A stretch of 64,000 nucleotides of DNA from Lewinella sp041392765. Its GTDB lineage: Bacteria > Bacteroidota > Bacteroidia > Chitinophagales > Saprospiraceae. The stretch spans positions 1-64,000 of the forward strand of contig JAWKLL010000019.1 in the NCBI GenBank assembly GCA_041392765.1, in the 5' to 3' direction. The translations under genes were made by a program, and so were the position numbers. Below are positions 17,447 through 26,352 of this stretch, in pieces. Position 1 is the stretch's first letter; each line of letters begins with the position of its first letter. The notes beneath the pieces are model-generated. The model was not told the DNA's origin. It saw only the letters and a program-made list of their open reading frames with translations, and did not search any database.

Positions 17447-18030
17447 GGTTGAATTATTTTAAAAAGATTAGTCATCAGTTGTTGCCCTTTGAGGGAAATA
17501 TCAAAGCCGAAACCAGCGGAGCGCCATTTGAACATCAGCAATCGGAACGACCCCATAATGATGTGCATAAGGTCTTCGGCGGGTACGTTGGGGGTGAATT
17601 GCCCCTGCTGTTGCCCTTCATAGATGAGTGGCAATAAATATTTGACATTGACCTGCATAATGCGCAGAATGGCGGCATTTATGCTTTGGCTCGCTTCCAT
17701 GAGTCCATCCGAAAAAACGGCGACTACGAAATGGGGGTTTTTGGAAAAAAATGAAAGGTGATTTTGAAAAATTGCCTCCAATGTTTCCGAGGGATTGCTG
17801 GTCGTTGCTACCACTTGGCCGAGTCGTTCTTCCATGTTTTCCGCCAGATAATTCAACATGGCCACTATGATAGCCTCCTTACTGTCGAAATGGCGATAGA
17901 CGGCGCTTTCCGCAAAACCCATTTGCCTCGCTAAATTTTTGATAGTCAATCCGCTGACACCAGCTTCAGAAAGTATTTTACCCGCTGCTTCAATGAGTTC
18001 AAATTGACGATTAGAAATATTGGTGGCCAT
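17434..18030 (-). CDS. TetR/AcrR-family repressor of the efflux operon
   Basis: A 198-aa transcriptional regulator. The N-terminal helix-turn-helix domain spans residues 8-55 (AAGKILSEAGVSGLTIKNLA, then AESAVYRHFDSKEAI), the classic TetR arrangement ending in the YRHF recognition-helix motif. The C-terminal ligand and dimer domain is variable. It is the first gene of the operon it most likely represses: tetR, lipoprotein, cupin, tolC-like, adaptor, pump, all minus strand with overlaps or gaps under 15 bp. A 12-bp perfect palindrome lies about 155 bp upstream of the start. Confidence 0.9.
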   Translation of the reverse strand: MATNISNRQFELIEAAGKILSEAGVSGLTIKNLARQMGFAESAVYRHFDSKEAIIVAMLNYLAENMEERLGQVVATTSNPSETLEAIFQNHLSFFSKNPHFVVAVFSDGLMEASQSINAAILRIMQVNVKYLLPLIYEGQQQGQFTPNVPAEDLMHIIMGSFRLLMFKWRSAGFGFDISLKGQQLMTNLFKIIQPCRN

Positions 18031-18178
18031 TCACTTCAATTTTGGATGATTAATTTTTCAAAAGCCGAGTAGATTCAGACTATTTTCCTACGCCCGAATA
18101 CAATCGCTCATCAGGGCATTAATACCCTCCTCGTTGGCATCAACCAAAAGGTTTATAATTATCGGTGCAAAAATAAAT

Positions 18179-18196
18179 AAGTTAGTGAATATTCAC
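18179..18196 (+). promoter_or_regulatory. TetR operator candidate upstream of the efflux operon
   Basis: AAGTTAGTGAATATTCAC, containing the perfect 12-bp palindrome GTGAATATTCAC at 18185-18196. It lies upstream of tetR. The identical 18-mer recurs at the start of the tolC-like gene. The size and symmetry fit a TetR-family dimer site. Confidence 0.6.
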
Positions 18197-18592
18197 AAAC
18201 CTTTATTGTCAACTTTTTGTAACTTTTTTGTCGCTAACCGCCTCGCGTAGTAGCGATATTCCCCCGGTGTATATACTAATTTTTGTGGTCGCCCCAGTAA
18301 AATACTCCCTGACAACCAGACCCTACTAAAGGTGCCTTTCGTCAGCTTTGATGGTGAGTGTGAATGGGCTAGTGAGATAATGGGAAGAGATTGTTCATTT
18401 TCTTACTGGTTCGCATAGCTCACAGCTAAATGGTACTAAATTTTGTACGAAATAATTTTCTTTTTTGCGATTAACTACTATGCTGTCTGGCCTTGCACGA
18501 TACCATGACATACTTGTTATTTCATCAGAAAAAATGTTCGAATACATATCCCCTTCTTGATGACCTCGAATAGAATATGACAGTGAGGAAGT
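18197..18592. other. Intergenic region, no gene seen
   Basis: No reading frame with recognisable features. The sequence is ordinary and mostly AT-rich, between the efflux operon promoter region and the end of a broken lipoprotein gene. Confidence 0.4.
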
Positions 18593-19058
18593 TTAGTTAT
18601 TAATATAAGCAGGACAATTCAATTCAATTTTGTTAGTTCCTGATATTGTTTCGTTTTCGTGGGTTATTACAATCTTATCAGGTTTCGAAATATCCCATGT
18701 ACAATAAAATAGAGTTGGTCGTGCCTTCGGCAGCAGGTATGTCGGTTTCGTCACTTGGAAACAACTCCCAACCTATGTTTTGAAAATCAACATAATAATG
18801 TGAAATTTTAATGGAATCATGGAGCTTGTCACCAAAAATAGATCAATTACTACTTCCGCAAAAGCGTCTTTGTGTGCGTTATAATTGAAAACAAAATACC
18901 GTTCGTTCAAGGTGAATAGTGAGTCGCCTGCTTCAATTCTATCGAAGCGGTAAGCTGGTTCAAAATAATCAATATCTCTCAATATGCTGATTTTTTTCTT
19001 CAAAAGAACAACTAATGACAGCAATAATGGTAAGAATACCTAAAAAAATTTCTTTCAT
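18593..19058 (-). pseudogene. Hypothetical lipoprotein, multiply frame-broken
   Basis: From the ATG at 19058 the frame reads MKEIFLGILTIIAVISC, a lipoprotein signal with Cys at 17. It then shifts into KKISILRDIDYFEPAYRFDR and LNERYFVFNYNAHKDAFAEV (about 19010-18850). A further shift gives DKLHDSIKISHYYVDFQNIG, and a last one gives KPDKIVITHENETISGTNKI ending at TAA 18593-18595. The pieces join into a coherent protein of about 150 aa. I do not recognise the family. Whether it is decayed or only badly sequenced cannot be decided from the sequence. Confidence 0.5.
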
Positions 19059-19194
19059 CGTTATGGACATGTTGTGCCGCGAAGTACTATTAGAGTATGG
19101 GGAATTTCCCGTTTGAATACGCAATTTACGGAAACCATCAGCGGAAATGAATATATAGCACTTTATATTTATATACAACGACTAAGCCCGCTCA

Positions 19195-20099
19195 TCATGC
19201 ATCATCCGTGCGAATGCTACTTTTTTCCAAGTGTAGGCAATGCTCAGTTTGGGAAGACCATAGCCATCCGATGACGATCAGGATTCCCAACAGGGTGAGT
19301 ATAGAACCTTCTAAACCAAAAGAACCGCCCGTAAGCCAGTCGGGGCCGTGCGTGGAGAGTTGCAAGATACGGTAAGTACCCACACCGCTGACCGCAAAAC
19401 CTAAAACGACGCTTTGTACAAAATTCCAAACAGCATGGAAGGCGTAAGGTGCCCACACATTTCCTGCGGAAGCATAGAGTTGCCCCATCAGGTAGCCGCC
19501 CGTTACAATCTGCAAGCCTGCTACCCAAGTAAAGCCCTCGTTGTCAATGTGCATAGCACCAAATACGATGGCCGTTGCCAATAGTGCTATTTGATTGCCA
19601 AAAAATCGATCTATTTGGTTTTGTAAAAAATGCGCATCAGTACCTCTTCTACCAAGGGTTGTACTAGGAAAAACAGCACCCACGCCAAGAGTTGGTCAGC
19701 ATCAAAAAATACCCCTTCCACCGAGACCCAACCTCCCATCCACAATAGGGCGAAGCTGGCAATCAGCAGTAAAATAGCCAGTAGCCCCCTTTAATATGCC
19801 ACTTGATGCCCCTGTCGTACCAAAACCCAAGGCACGCCATCCCAAGTGGTGGGTGGTGATATCCATGATCTTCAAGACGAAAAGAAAAGCAACCAATCCA
19901 CAACACCAAGAAAGGGCTTCACCAACGGTAGGCGAAAGACGAGGATGATTAATGACTGAGCCAAAGACATAGAATAACAATGCCAGCGAACCCGCAGCAA
20001 GTACCAAGAAACAACCACTTGGATCAGCAGGTGAACCAAGCGTTGCCACCAGCGGGTATGGGGAGAGGGTAAGAACATCTTCAAAGGGATGATTACCAA
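19195..20099 (-). CDS. CPBP-family intramembrane metalloprotease, frame-broken
   Basis: A polytopic membrane protein of the CAAX-protease/bacteriocin-processing family. Three motif blocks are visible in different frames: LVQPLVEEVLMRIF (EExxxR, about 19640-19660), AIVFGAMHIDNEG (second motif, FxxxH) and APYAFHAVWNF (HxxxN). The corresponding Glu and His residues are the putative metal and catalytic positions. The N-terminal part, from about 20099 to 19700, reads as hydrophobic helices plus LGWRALGFGTTGASSGILKG. Frame breaks lie near 20010, 19790 and 19640. It starts directly at the end of the YciO-like gene, probably from a TTG, so the pair is likely cotranscribed. Confidence 0.7.
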
Positions 20100-20714
20100 T
20101 CAATTTTTCCGGCTCCTTCCCGCACCACTTCCGGGAGGGGTGACGGTGCAATCTAATACGGTGGAAGGATCCAGACCGCCGTTGCCGCCATCTAGCACGA
20201 TGTCCACATTGTGTCCGAAATAATCGTGGATTTCCCAAGGTTGAGACATATACTCCAGCAGGTCGTCATCGTCCTCCGTTTTCAAGGAAGCGGTGATAAT
20301 GGGGCGGCCAAGTTCCCGAACAATCTGGAGCGATATCTCATTGTCGGGGATACGGATGCCTATTTGCGACCGTCGTCCCTGTATAATTTTGGGCACGCGG
20401 CTACCCGCTTTCAGAATGAAGGTATATGGCCCGGGCAACAATTGCTTCATCAATCGGAACACCTCATTGTCAATTTGCGCAGCATACTCTGCCACCTGAC
20501 CAATGCTTTCACAGATAAAGGAAAATTGTGCTTTTTTAGGGTCTAACCGCCGGATGCGCGCAATGCGTTCCACAGCTTTCTTACTCATAATATCGCAACC
20601 CAAGGCATACACCGTATCCGTAGGATAAATGATGACACCATCATTTTCCAATTGTTGCACCACCTGACGGATCTTCCGCTGGTCGGGATTGTAAGGATTA
20701 ATTTCTATCAACAT
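20100..20714 (-). CDS. YciO/Sua5/YrdC-family threonylcarbamoyl-AMP synthase-like protein
   Basis: About 204 aa with the YrdC fold. The N terminus, MLIEINPYNPDQRKIRQVVQ, leads into GVIIYPTDTVYALGCD, then RIRRLDPKKAQFSFIC. PGPYTFILKAGSRVP and GIRIPDN complete the conserved core. The family makes threonylcarbamoyl-AMP for tRNA t6A; the PKKAQFSFIC block is closer to YciO, whose exact role is less settled. The C terminus seems shifted by one base near 20125: the other frame gives EVVREGAGKIDW and a stop overlapping the CPBP gene, which matches the family end better. Confidence 0.85.
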   Translation of the reverse strand: MLIEINPYNPDQRKIRQVVQQLENDGVIIYPTDTVYALGCDIMSKKAVERIARIRRLDPKKAQFSFICESIGQVAEYAAQIDNEVFRLMKQLLPGPYTFILKAGSRVPKIIQGRRSQIGIRIPDNEISLQIVRELGRPIITASLKTEDDDDLLEYMSQPWEIHDYFGHNVDIVLDGGNGGLDPSTVLDCTVTPPGSGAGRSRKN

Positions 20715-20863
20715 TCGCTAAAGGTATTGTTTTTTTAGCTAATCAACACGCCTTGTCTTTGAAAAGAAAAAAATGAACGCAAGCAACCCTTTATTCGAGG
20801 GCTTGTCCTTTCAAATACGGCTATCAAAATTACTATATACGGTATAAAAATACGGATTCATCC

Positions 20864-22586
20864 ATGAGAAACATCTTCTTTTTCCTTTTGATGGTGAGTG
20901 CCATGTGGGCAATTCACAGCGTTACTATTCCCATGATTACCCATCGGACAGGGCTTTTTTAGGCATTACCGATTACGAAGTTGATGCCTATAAAGCCAGA
21001 GTGCTCGGATTCCCGCACGACGACGGTGCCTACATTCGGTACGTTTACAGGTACTGCCGCCGCTGCGGGGGTACAGCCTTGATTACATCTATGGCATAGA
21101 TGGACGCGAAATGGACAATGGCCGAAAATTGTCGGATATGCTGGCAAAATATCGCCCCGGAGACAAAATCGTGCTGCAAATCATTCGCAAGGGCAAGCGG
21201 ATTGAGCTACCTGTTACCTTGGGAAAACCCTCGGATTCCACGGGTGAATACGGGGGAGGGGATGCTTTTTTAGGGGTGCGCCCTCACGATGATAACGACG
21301 ACCGCTCCCTCGGCGTGCGCATCAATACGGTGCGCAATGGGTCAGCCCTGAGATTAGGGTTGGATGATGGCGATATTATCACCCACATCAACGGTTATCC
21401 CTTGGTGGACTGGAGCGATCTGAGTACGGCAATCAATAATATGGAGCCGGGCGAAACCATTGATCTGACTTATTTGCGCAATGGCGTTGAACAAAAAGCA
21501 TCCGGCGCGATAGGCAGGGAAAACGACCCCGCACTTTCTGATTCCCGTGGCTTTTTGGGCATTTACGCCGGCGAGATGAACCCTACGAAGGCACAATTAT
21601 TGGGCTTTCAGCATCCTTACGGCAGCTACATCAAGCGCGTCATTCCGGGGTCGGCAGCCGAAAAAGCTGGCCTGCAGCCGTTGGATTACATCATCGCTAT
21701 TGAGCAGTTTGAAATGTCCTCCAACCGTTCCCTGACGAATGCCCTGGCTAAATTCAGCCCCGGCAACGAAGTGACGGTAACGTTTATTCGCGAAGGCGAG
21801 CAAATGACCACCCGGGCTGTACTGGGCGAGGAGTCCGATGATGACTATACACAACCTTGCGAGGAGTTACCCTTTTTCGGTGTGAGCGACAATGGTTGTG
21901 TATCCAGAAAGGGGGTTGCCGTAAACATTGTACGAGGGTCAGCTGCCGAAGCAGCAGGATTGGTGTCAGGTGATGTCATTACTACCTTCAACCAGAAAAC
22001 AATCATCGATTGGGGCGACCTCAGCGGAGCCATCAATGGTACCCAACCCGGGCAGCAAATCGCCATCGTCTTCAACCGAAACGGCCAAACCCAAGAGGCT
22101 ACCGCCATCATGGGCAATGAATGTGACGAGTCTGGACAAAATCGCAATGAAAACCATTGGTACGATTATAATTATGATTCCAGTTTCGGAGACCGCCCGC
22201 GCAGGGAGGCCGATGAAACCTACACCGTTGACATGGATAAAATACAAGTCCAGCTATCAGACATCTCGCAAGAAGAAGAAGCGGCCATGGCCAGCAGAGG
22301 CGTTGCTGTAGCTACTAAGGGTGATTTGGCGGTCAACAACCTCCAAGTTTTTACCAACCCCAACAAAGGCATGTTCCGACTCGAATTCACCTTGCCCGCC
22401 ACAGGAGAAACAAGCGTATCGGTGTACAACAGCCAAGGGCGCGTGCTTTATTCCTTTGAATTAGGCACATTCAGCGGCCCATTTAGCGACGATATAGACC
22501 TCTCGCAAAACGGCCCCGGCGATTACTACCTCTTTGTACAACAAGGCAGCAGCAGCATGGGGCAAAAGGTTTCCTTGGTCTATTAG
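20864..22586 (+). CDS. Secreted multi-PDZ protein with T9SS sorting domain, frame-broken near start
   Basis: The ATG at 20864 gives a signal peptide, MRNIFFFLLMVSAMWA. After frame breaks near 20905 and 21050, four PDZ-like repeats follow, each opening with a FLGI/FLGV/FFGV block: DRAFLGITDYEV, AFLGVRPHDD, GFLGIYAGEM and PFFGVSDNGC. Each has a G-x-A-A-x-x-x-G-L-x-x-x-D-x-I core such as GSAAEKAGLQPLDYIIAIEQ. There is no protease domain, unlike DegP or C-terminal processing proteases. The last 80 residues (NLQVFTNPNKGMFRLEFTLP to the end) are a type A T9SS sorting signal. A surface scaffold or peptide-binding role is inferred. Confidence 0.85.
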
Positions 22587-22630
22587 CAGTTATAAGTACG
22601 GGGAATGTAGTGTAGGTGTATATGTGCGAT

Positions 22631-22646
22631 CCCGATAGCTATCGGG
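22631..22646. repeat. 16-bp perfect palindrome
   Basis: CCCGATAGCTATCGGG, perfectly self-complementary, about 45 bp after the stop of the PDZ gene. It could end transcription or be a dispersed palindrome; no T-tract follows. Confidence 0.6.
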
Positions 22647-22655
22647 AGTGATAAA

Positions 22656-22704
22656 TGTTTGATGTGTGATGTGTGATGTTTGGTGTTTGATGTGTGGTGT
22701 TTGA
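22656..22704. repeat. Second heptanucleotide tandem array (7 units)
   Basis: Seven units in register: TGTTTGA, TGTGTGA, TGTGTGA, TGTTTGG, TGTTTGA, TGTGTGG, TGTTTGA. The consensus is TGTKTGR, so variation is limited to positions 4 and 7. It then degenerates. The period is the same as the array at 4309 but the unit is different. Confidence 0.75.
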
Positions 22705-22740
22705 TGTGGTTTGAAGTTGTGTGGTGTGGTTAGACGGGCA

Positions 22741-22786
22741 TAATCCTGAAAATTCCATCATCCTGTCAATCCTGCTTCAGACAATG
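22741..22786 (+). repeat. 46-bp AATCCTG-rich repeat, copy 1 (left of the IS)
   Basis: Starts TAATCCTGAAAATTCC and ends AATCCTGCTTCAGACAATG. It matches 24740-24785 at 36 of 46 positions in the same orientation. Internally it is built from diverged AATCCTG units. Confidence 0.65.
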
Positions 22787-22860
22787 GGTGCGGCTGGCGA
22801 GTGGCAAGGTGGTCAAATAGTATCGCGGCACTTCATGCCGCGTGGGTCACTGTGCGACTG

Positions 22861-24726
22861 GGGGTTGTGTAAAAAGTTTTATAGTCATGACCTTTGGCAA
22901 ATCTGGACATTAATCGCGCGGCGTTGATATTGTTGTGATCGTTTTCCGGCTGAGATGCCTCAGGGGGCTTCTCAGCCGGATTTTTCTTAAAAACAGGCAA
23001 AAAAGAGGTTTTATGACGCCTTTTTTGTCCTTTTGCTTGTCCTTTGGGCATAGTACGCCGTCCAACAGCCTGATTTTTCGCAGTAAACCTTGCGCAGGTT
23101 GTGTCCGATGGACAGCAGCCCGTACTCGACGTACACCTTTTTCTTTTCCCGGAGGATGAAGCGGCTGTGCTGCATATTGTACTTGATGTCCCCGAAGCTA
23201 CTTTCGACCTCAATGCCTCGTTCGCTGCGCATTTGTAACCCTTTGTCGGAGTTCAACATTGCCTTGGCCTTTTGCTTGTAGGCTTCTCCCTGGGGGGAGT
23301 AGCTGACTGTCCTTGCCTTGTCCTCGCTCTTTTTACAGTCGGGGGCAAAGGGGCAGTTATCGCAGTTTTCGCATCGGTACAAGCGGATGTTTTTTGGGTA
23401 ACCGTTGGTGGTTGTCACACTGCGTTCTTCGAGGAAGTTGAGCTTCTGACCTTGGGGTGAAGTGGTCGCCTTTGGTGTCATGGAAGTTTTCCCGCCGGAA
23501 GGTTTTTTTGAGTAGTTCGCCGTTCTGTTCCTGATCGAACAGGGGATATTTCAGGTAGGCGTTGATACCCCGTTTTTCCAGTTCCGCGTAGTTTTCTTCA
23601 GACCCGTAGCCTGCGTCGGCTCCCAGATTTTGTTCCCCCGGCAGGGGCAGCCCTTGCCGACGCTCTTCCATCTTGTCCAGATGTGCAGGCAGGGTGGGGC
23701 TGTCGGAGGCGCACTGTTCGATAGTCCAGTTGACGATGTACTGCTTGTCCGTTGTGTGCTGCACGTTGTAGCCGGGCAGTAGTCGCTCGTCCTTCATGCG
23801 CAGGGCAGTGGCATCGGTATCCGTGTGGCTGTAAGAGTTGCGCCCGTTGAGCAGCCGTTCTTGTTGCTCGTATTTTTTTAGTTTTTGCTGCTCTTCTATC
23901 AGTTTTTTTTCTATTTGCTTGAGGGCTTTTTGCTTGGCTTTTTCTTCGGCTTTCTCTTCAATCAACTGGTTGAGTTCTATCAGGTATTGGCTTGCCTGTG
24001 TGCTGTTCAGCACGATGCCCACGGTCTTGGCTTCACCCACTTCGGGCAGATCGCGATTGCCGCATTGTTATCTTCCGTCTAGTGCCTGTGCTTCCCGTAG
24101 TAGCCCTTCGATGCGTTCCAGCACGGCTATCTTGTAGCGCGCGGTGTTTTTTGCCCAAGTGATTTTGTGCCGGTTGGCGTTGGCTTCCCATTTCGAACCG
24201 TCCATGTACAAGTCTTTGAGTTCAATGTAGCCTTCTTCTATCAGTAACATCAATACTTGTTTGAACACGATATCTATCAGGTTCTGCATCCGCTCGCCCC
24301 GAAATTCGCTTAGGGTCTTGAAGCTAGGGTGCTGATTCCCTGACAGCCAGATGAACACGATATTCTCCCGAAGTGCCTTTGCCAGCCGCCGGCTGGTGTA
24401 CACTCGCTCGCAGTAGCCGTAAAGCCATACCTTTATCATCATCTTCGGCTGGTAGGAACTGGCTCCGCCACCAGCATAATAGGCGGTGAGGCTTTCCATC
24501 GGTATCTGGTCAACAACTTCACTGATGATACGAGCCAGATGCCCAACTGGTACCATCTCTGATACGTTGACAGGGATATTTATCTTCTGCTCCTGATCGT
24601 AGGGTTTGAAGACTACTTTGCGTTTGGTTTGTATCTTTGCGTCGATGGGGGGATGTTTTTTTCTTGTGATTCGATACTACAAAAATAAAAACTCCTCCCA
24701 TCGTTTTTGACTTTTTACACAACCCC
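22861..24726. mobile_element. IS1182-type insertion sequence
   Basis: An element of 1866 bp bounded by perfect 17-bp terminal inverted repeats, GGGGTTGTGTAAAAAGT at 22861-22877 and its complement at 24710-24726. It contains one minus-strand transposase gene in several frames. Length, repeat position and transposase type fit IS1182/IS1182-like elements. I see no clear target-site duplication. It sits between two diverged copies of a 46-bp repeat. Confidence 0.88.
23011..24640 (-). CDS. IS1182-family transposase, frame-broken
   Basis: The N-terminal part (about 24640-24068) reads FKPYDQEQKINIPVNVSEMV then YQPKMMIKVWLYGYCERVYT and WLSGNQHPSFKTLSEFR, the DUF772-type domain. DLYMDGSKWEANANRHKITW carries the first catalytic Asp. 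The middle part (24040 to about 23480) has a coiled-coil segment and LGADAGYGSEENYAELEKRG with the second Asp. The C-terminal part (to 23011) has a four-Cys cluster, CENCDNCPFAPDC, and ERGIEVESSFGDIKYNMQHS with the catalytic Glu. Breaks lie near 24050 and 23480; the N-terminal start is uncertain. The conserved catalytic residues suggest a recently active element. Confidence 0.85.
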
Positions 24727-24739
24727 GGAAACATTGCCG

Positions 24740-24785
24740 TAATCTTGGAAATTCTGCCATCCTAAAAATCCTGCTTCTGACAAAG
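24740..24785 (+). repeat. 46-bp AATCCTG-rich repeat, copy 2 (right of the IS)
   Basis: Starts TAATCTTGGAAATTC and ends AATCCTGCTTCTGACAAAG. It is the partner of 22741-22786. The spacing to the IS end is 13 bp here and about 74 bp on the left, so it is not a target-site duplication. Confidence 0.65.
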
Positions 24786-24844
24786 TGAAAAGGTAGAGGA
24801 ATATAAGCATATATGAGGGGCTGATGCCCGTAAAACTTATATAA

Positions 24845-25876
24845 TTATTTTCGCTTGATAAATTCTTCAGTGAAATGAGATGGGCGCTTTTCTTGCTGGA
24901 ATTTTTCTGCATTATAGACATTTGACTGCCCTTTGGGGATGGAAAGACTGACCCAGGTGCTGCCTTTGAGTTGTTTGCCCATGAGCACAATTTGGCCAAT
25001 ATGATAGGCATAATGACACAGTTGCCGGTTGACAGCTTCGGTGACGGTATGCCCCATATTGCGGATATATATCATCGTTTCAAACGTTTCGGTATTGATG
25101 GTTGCGAGTGCTTCAAAAAGGGTGTGCCAACCTTTGTCCCATGCTGTTTGAACATCCTCTCGTGTTTTCAGCACGGCTTCAAATTCTTGCTCTCGATTTC
25201 GCCAGGATTTTTCGCCATCAGTTGTCAGGAAATCTGTCCATCGAGATAGCATATTCCCTGATAAGTGGTTGATAATCATGGCGATGCTATTGTCGTTGTC
25301 CGATGGTTGGTGAAATAGCATATCGTCTGATATTTGTTCCAACGTTTTTTCTCCCAGCCACTTGTAATAAGCAAACTGTTTGGTTGCACTTGCTACGTAA
25401 TCTACGATGTTGTCTTTGTATTTTGCGAAGTCTTGTACGTTATATGTCTTTTTAGCAGCTGCTATTTGTTGGGCTTCGGTCGTAGCAGGAAACAAGTGAT
25501 ACCGGGGGGCTATAATGGCGGATACCTTTTCAACGGCAATGGTAATAACCGTGTTGAAAGGAAACTCCGGCCCAGCCATGACACTGAGTTTCTGGGCATG
25601 ATGGGTAAAGAGCGCATCTGCTGTTGAAAGGAGTGTGGCCGTACCTTGAACCTTATACCCTTTTTGCTTGAAAATATCAATGAAACTGACACACACCTGC
25701 GGGTTGACTTTGATATTTCTGACAGAGGCTGGCGATGCGATATTGGCTATCACAATAACGTCGTCCACATACGTGAACATTTCTTTGGGTGAAACATTCG
25801 GCATGCCTGTGGCATCAACGGTGGCCAACCAGCAAAGTACGGATGCGTCGATACTGTCTTTAAGCTCCTTGTTCAT
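24845..25876 (-). CDS. PNPOx-like / DinB (DUF1572-like) fusion protein
   Basis: A 343-aa two-domain protein. Residues 1 to about 140 are a pyridoxamine 5'-phosphate oxidase-like split barrel (CWLATVDATGMPNVSPKEMF, then VNPQVCVSFIDIFKQKGYKV), a flavin-binding fold. Residues about 165-320 are a DinB/DUF1572 four-helix bundle: MIINHLSGNMLSRWTDFLTT, then SWRNREQEFE, and NRQLCHYAYHIGQIVLMGKQ. The His of INHL and the two His of CHYAYH form the usual metal-binding set. DinB-type bundles often act in thiol-dependent transfer. The gene overlaps the MarR gene by four bases (ATGA). The function of the fusion is unknown; a redox or thiol-stress role is inferred. Confidence 0.85.
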   Translation of the reverse strand: MNKELKDSIDASVLCWLATVDATGMPNVSPKEMFTYVDDVIVIANIASPASVRNIKVNPQVCVSFIDIFKQKGYKVQGTATLLSTADALFTHHAQKLSVMAGPEFPFNTVITIAVEKVSAIIAPRYHLFPATTEAQQIAAAKKTYNVQDFAKYKDNIVDYVASATKQFAYYKWLGEKTLEQISDDMLFHQPSDNDNSIAMIINHLSGNMLSRWTDFLTTDGEKSWRNREQEFEAVLKTREDVQTAWDKGWHTLFEALATINTETFETMIYIRNMGHTVTEAVNRQLCHYAYHIGQIVLMGKQLKGSTWVSLSIPKGQSNVYNAEKFQQEKRPSHFTEEFIKRK

Positions 25877-26352
25877 GATTCACGAATTATTTCCTCATCA
25901 GGGTTAAAATTGGCCTCAATTTGTTGGAGTACTCTTGTCAGGTGGTGGAAGTCCTCATCTGTTAGCCCTTGCCAGCCTTGTTGCCTCAATTGGTAAACAT
26001 GGGGAAGTATTTCTTGGTGCAAGGTGCGGCCTGCTTCCGTCAGGGAAATGAGGGTCTGGCGTTTGTCCCCTTTTCCTTGTTGTTTACTGATGAGCTTTTT
26101 CTGGCGCAATAATGCTATAATGCGGGAAACGGTAGGAGCGTTTTTGAAACTGGCGTTGCCAAGTTCAGACTGTGGAATGCCATCCCTTTTCGACAATTGG
26201 TCTAGTATGACCCATTGCTCGGTCGTAATATCAGCACCCAATTCGCGAAAAACTTGCAAGTAGTTGAGTTTTATGATGCGAAGTGTTCGGTCAATAGCCT
26301 CCCCAAAATTGTGAGGTTTGGTCTGTTCCATTATCTTGGTCTTAGTTGTCAT
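25873..26352 (-). CDS. MarR-family transcriptional regulator
   Basis: A 159-aa winged-helix regulator. It contains ITTEQWVILDQLSKRDGIPQ and SFKNAPTVSRIIALLRQKKL (recognition helix), followed by the wing QGKGDKRQTLISLTEAG, the standard MarR signature. MarR proteins commonly sense phenolics or oxidants and repress nearby genes. Its start (ATG at 26352) overlaps the M14 peptidase stop as TAATG, and its stop overlaps the next gene, so three genes form one tight operon. A later ATG (MEQTKPHN) could be the true start. Confidence 0.9.
   Translation of the reverse strand: MTTKTKIMEQTKPHNFGEAIDRTLRIIKLNYLQVFRELGADITTEQWVILDQLSKRDGIPQSELGNASFKNAPTVSRIIALLRQKKLISKQQGKGDKRQTLISLTEAGRTLHQEILPHVYQLRQQGWQGLTDEDFHHLTRVLQQIEANFNPDEEIIRES

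Noticed and set aside
22861..24726. Target-site duplication of the IS
   Set aside because: The bases beside the inverted repeats (GACTG on the left, GGAAA on the right) do not match.
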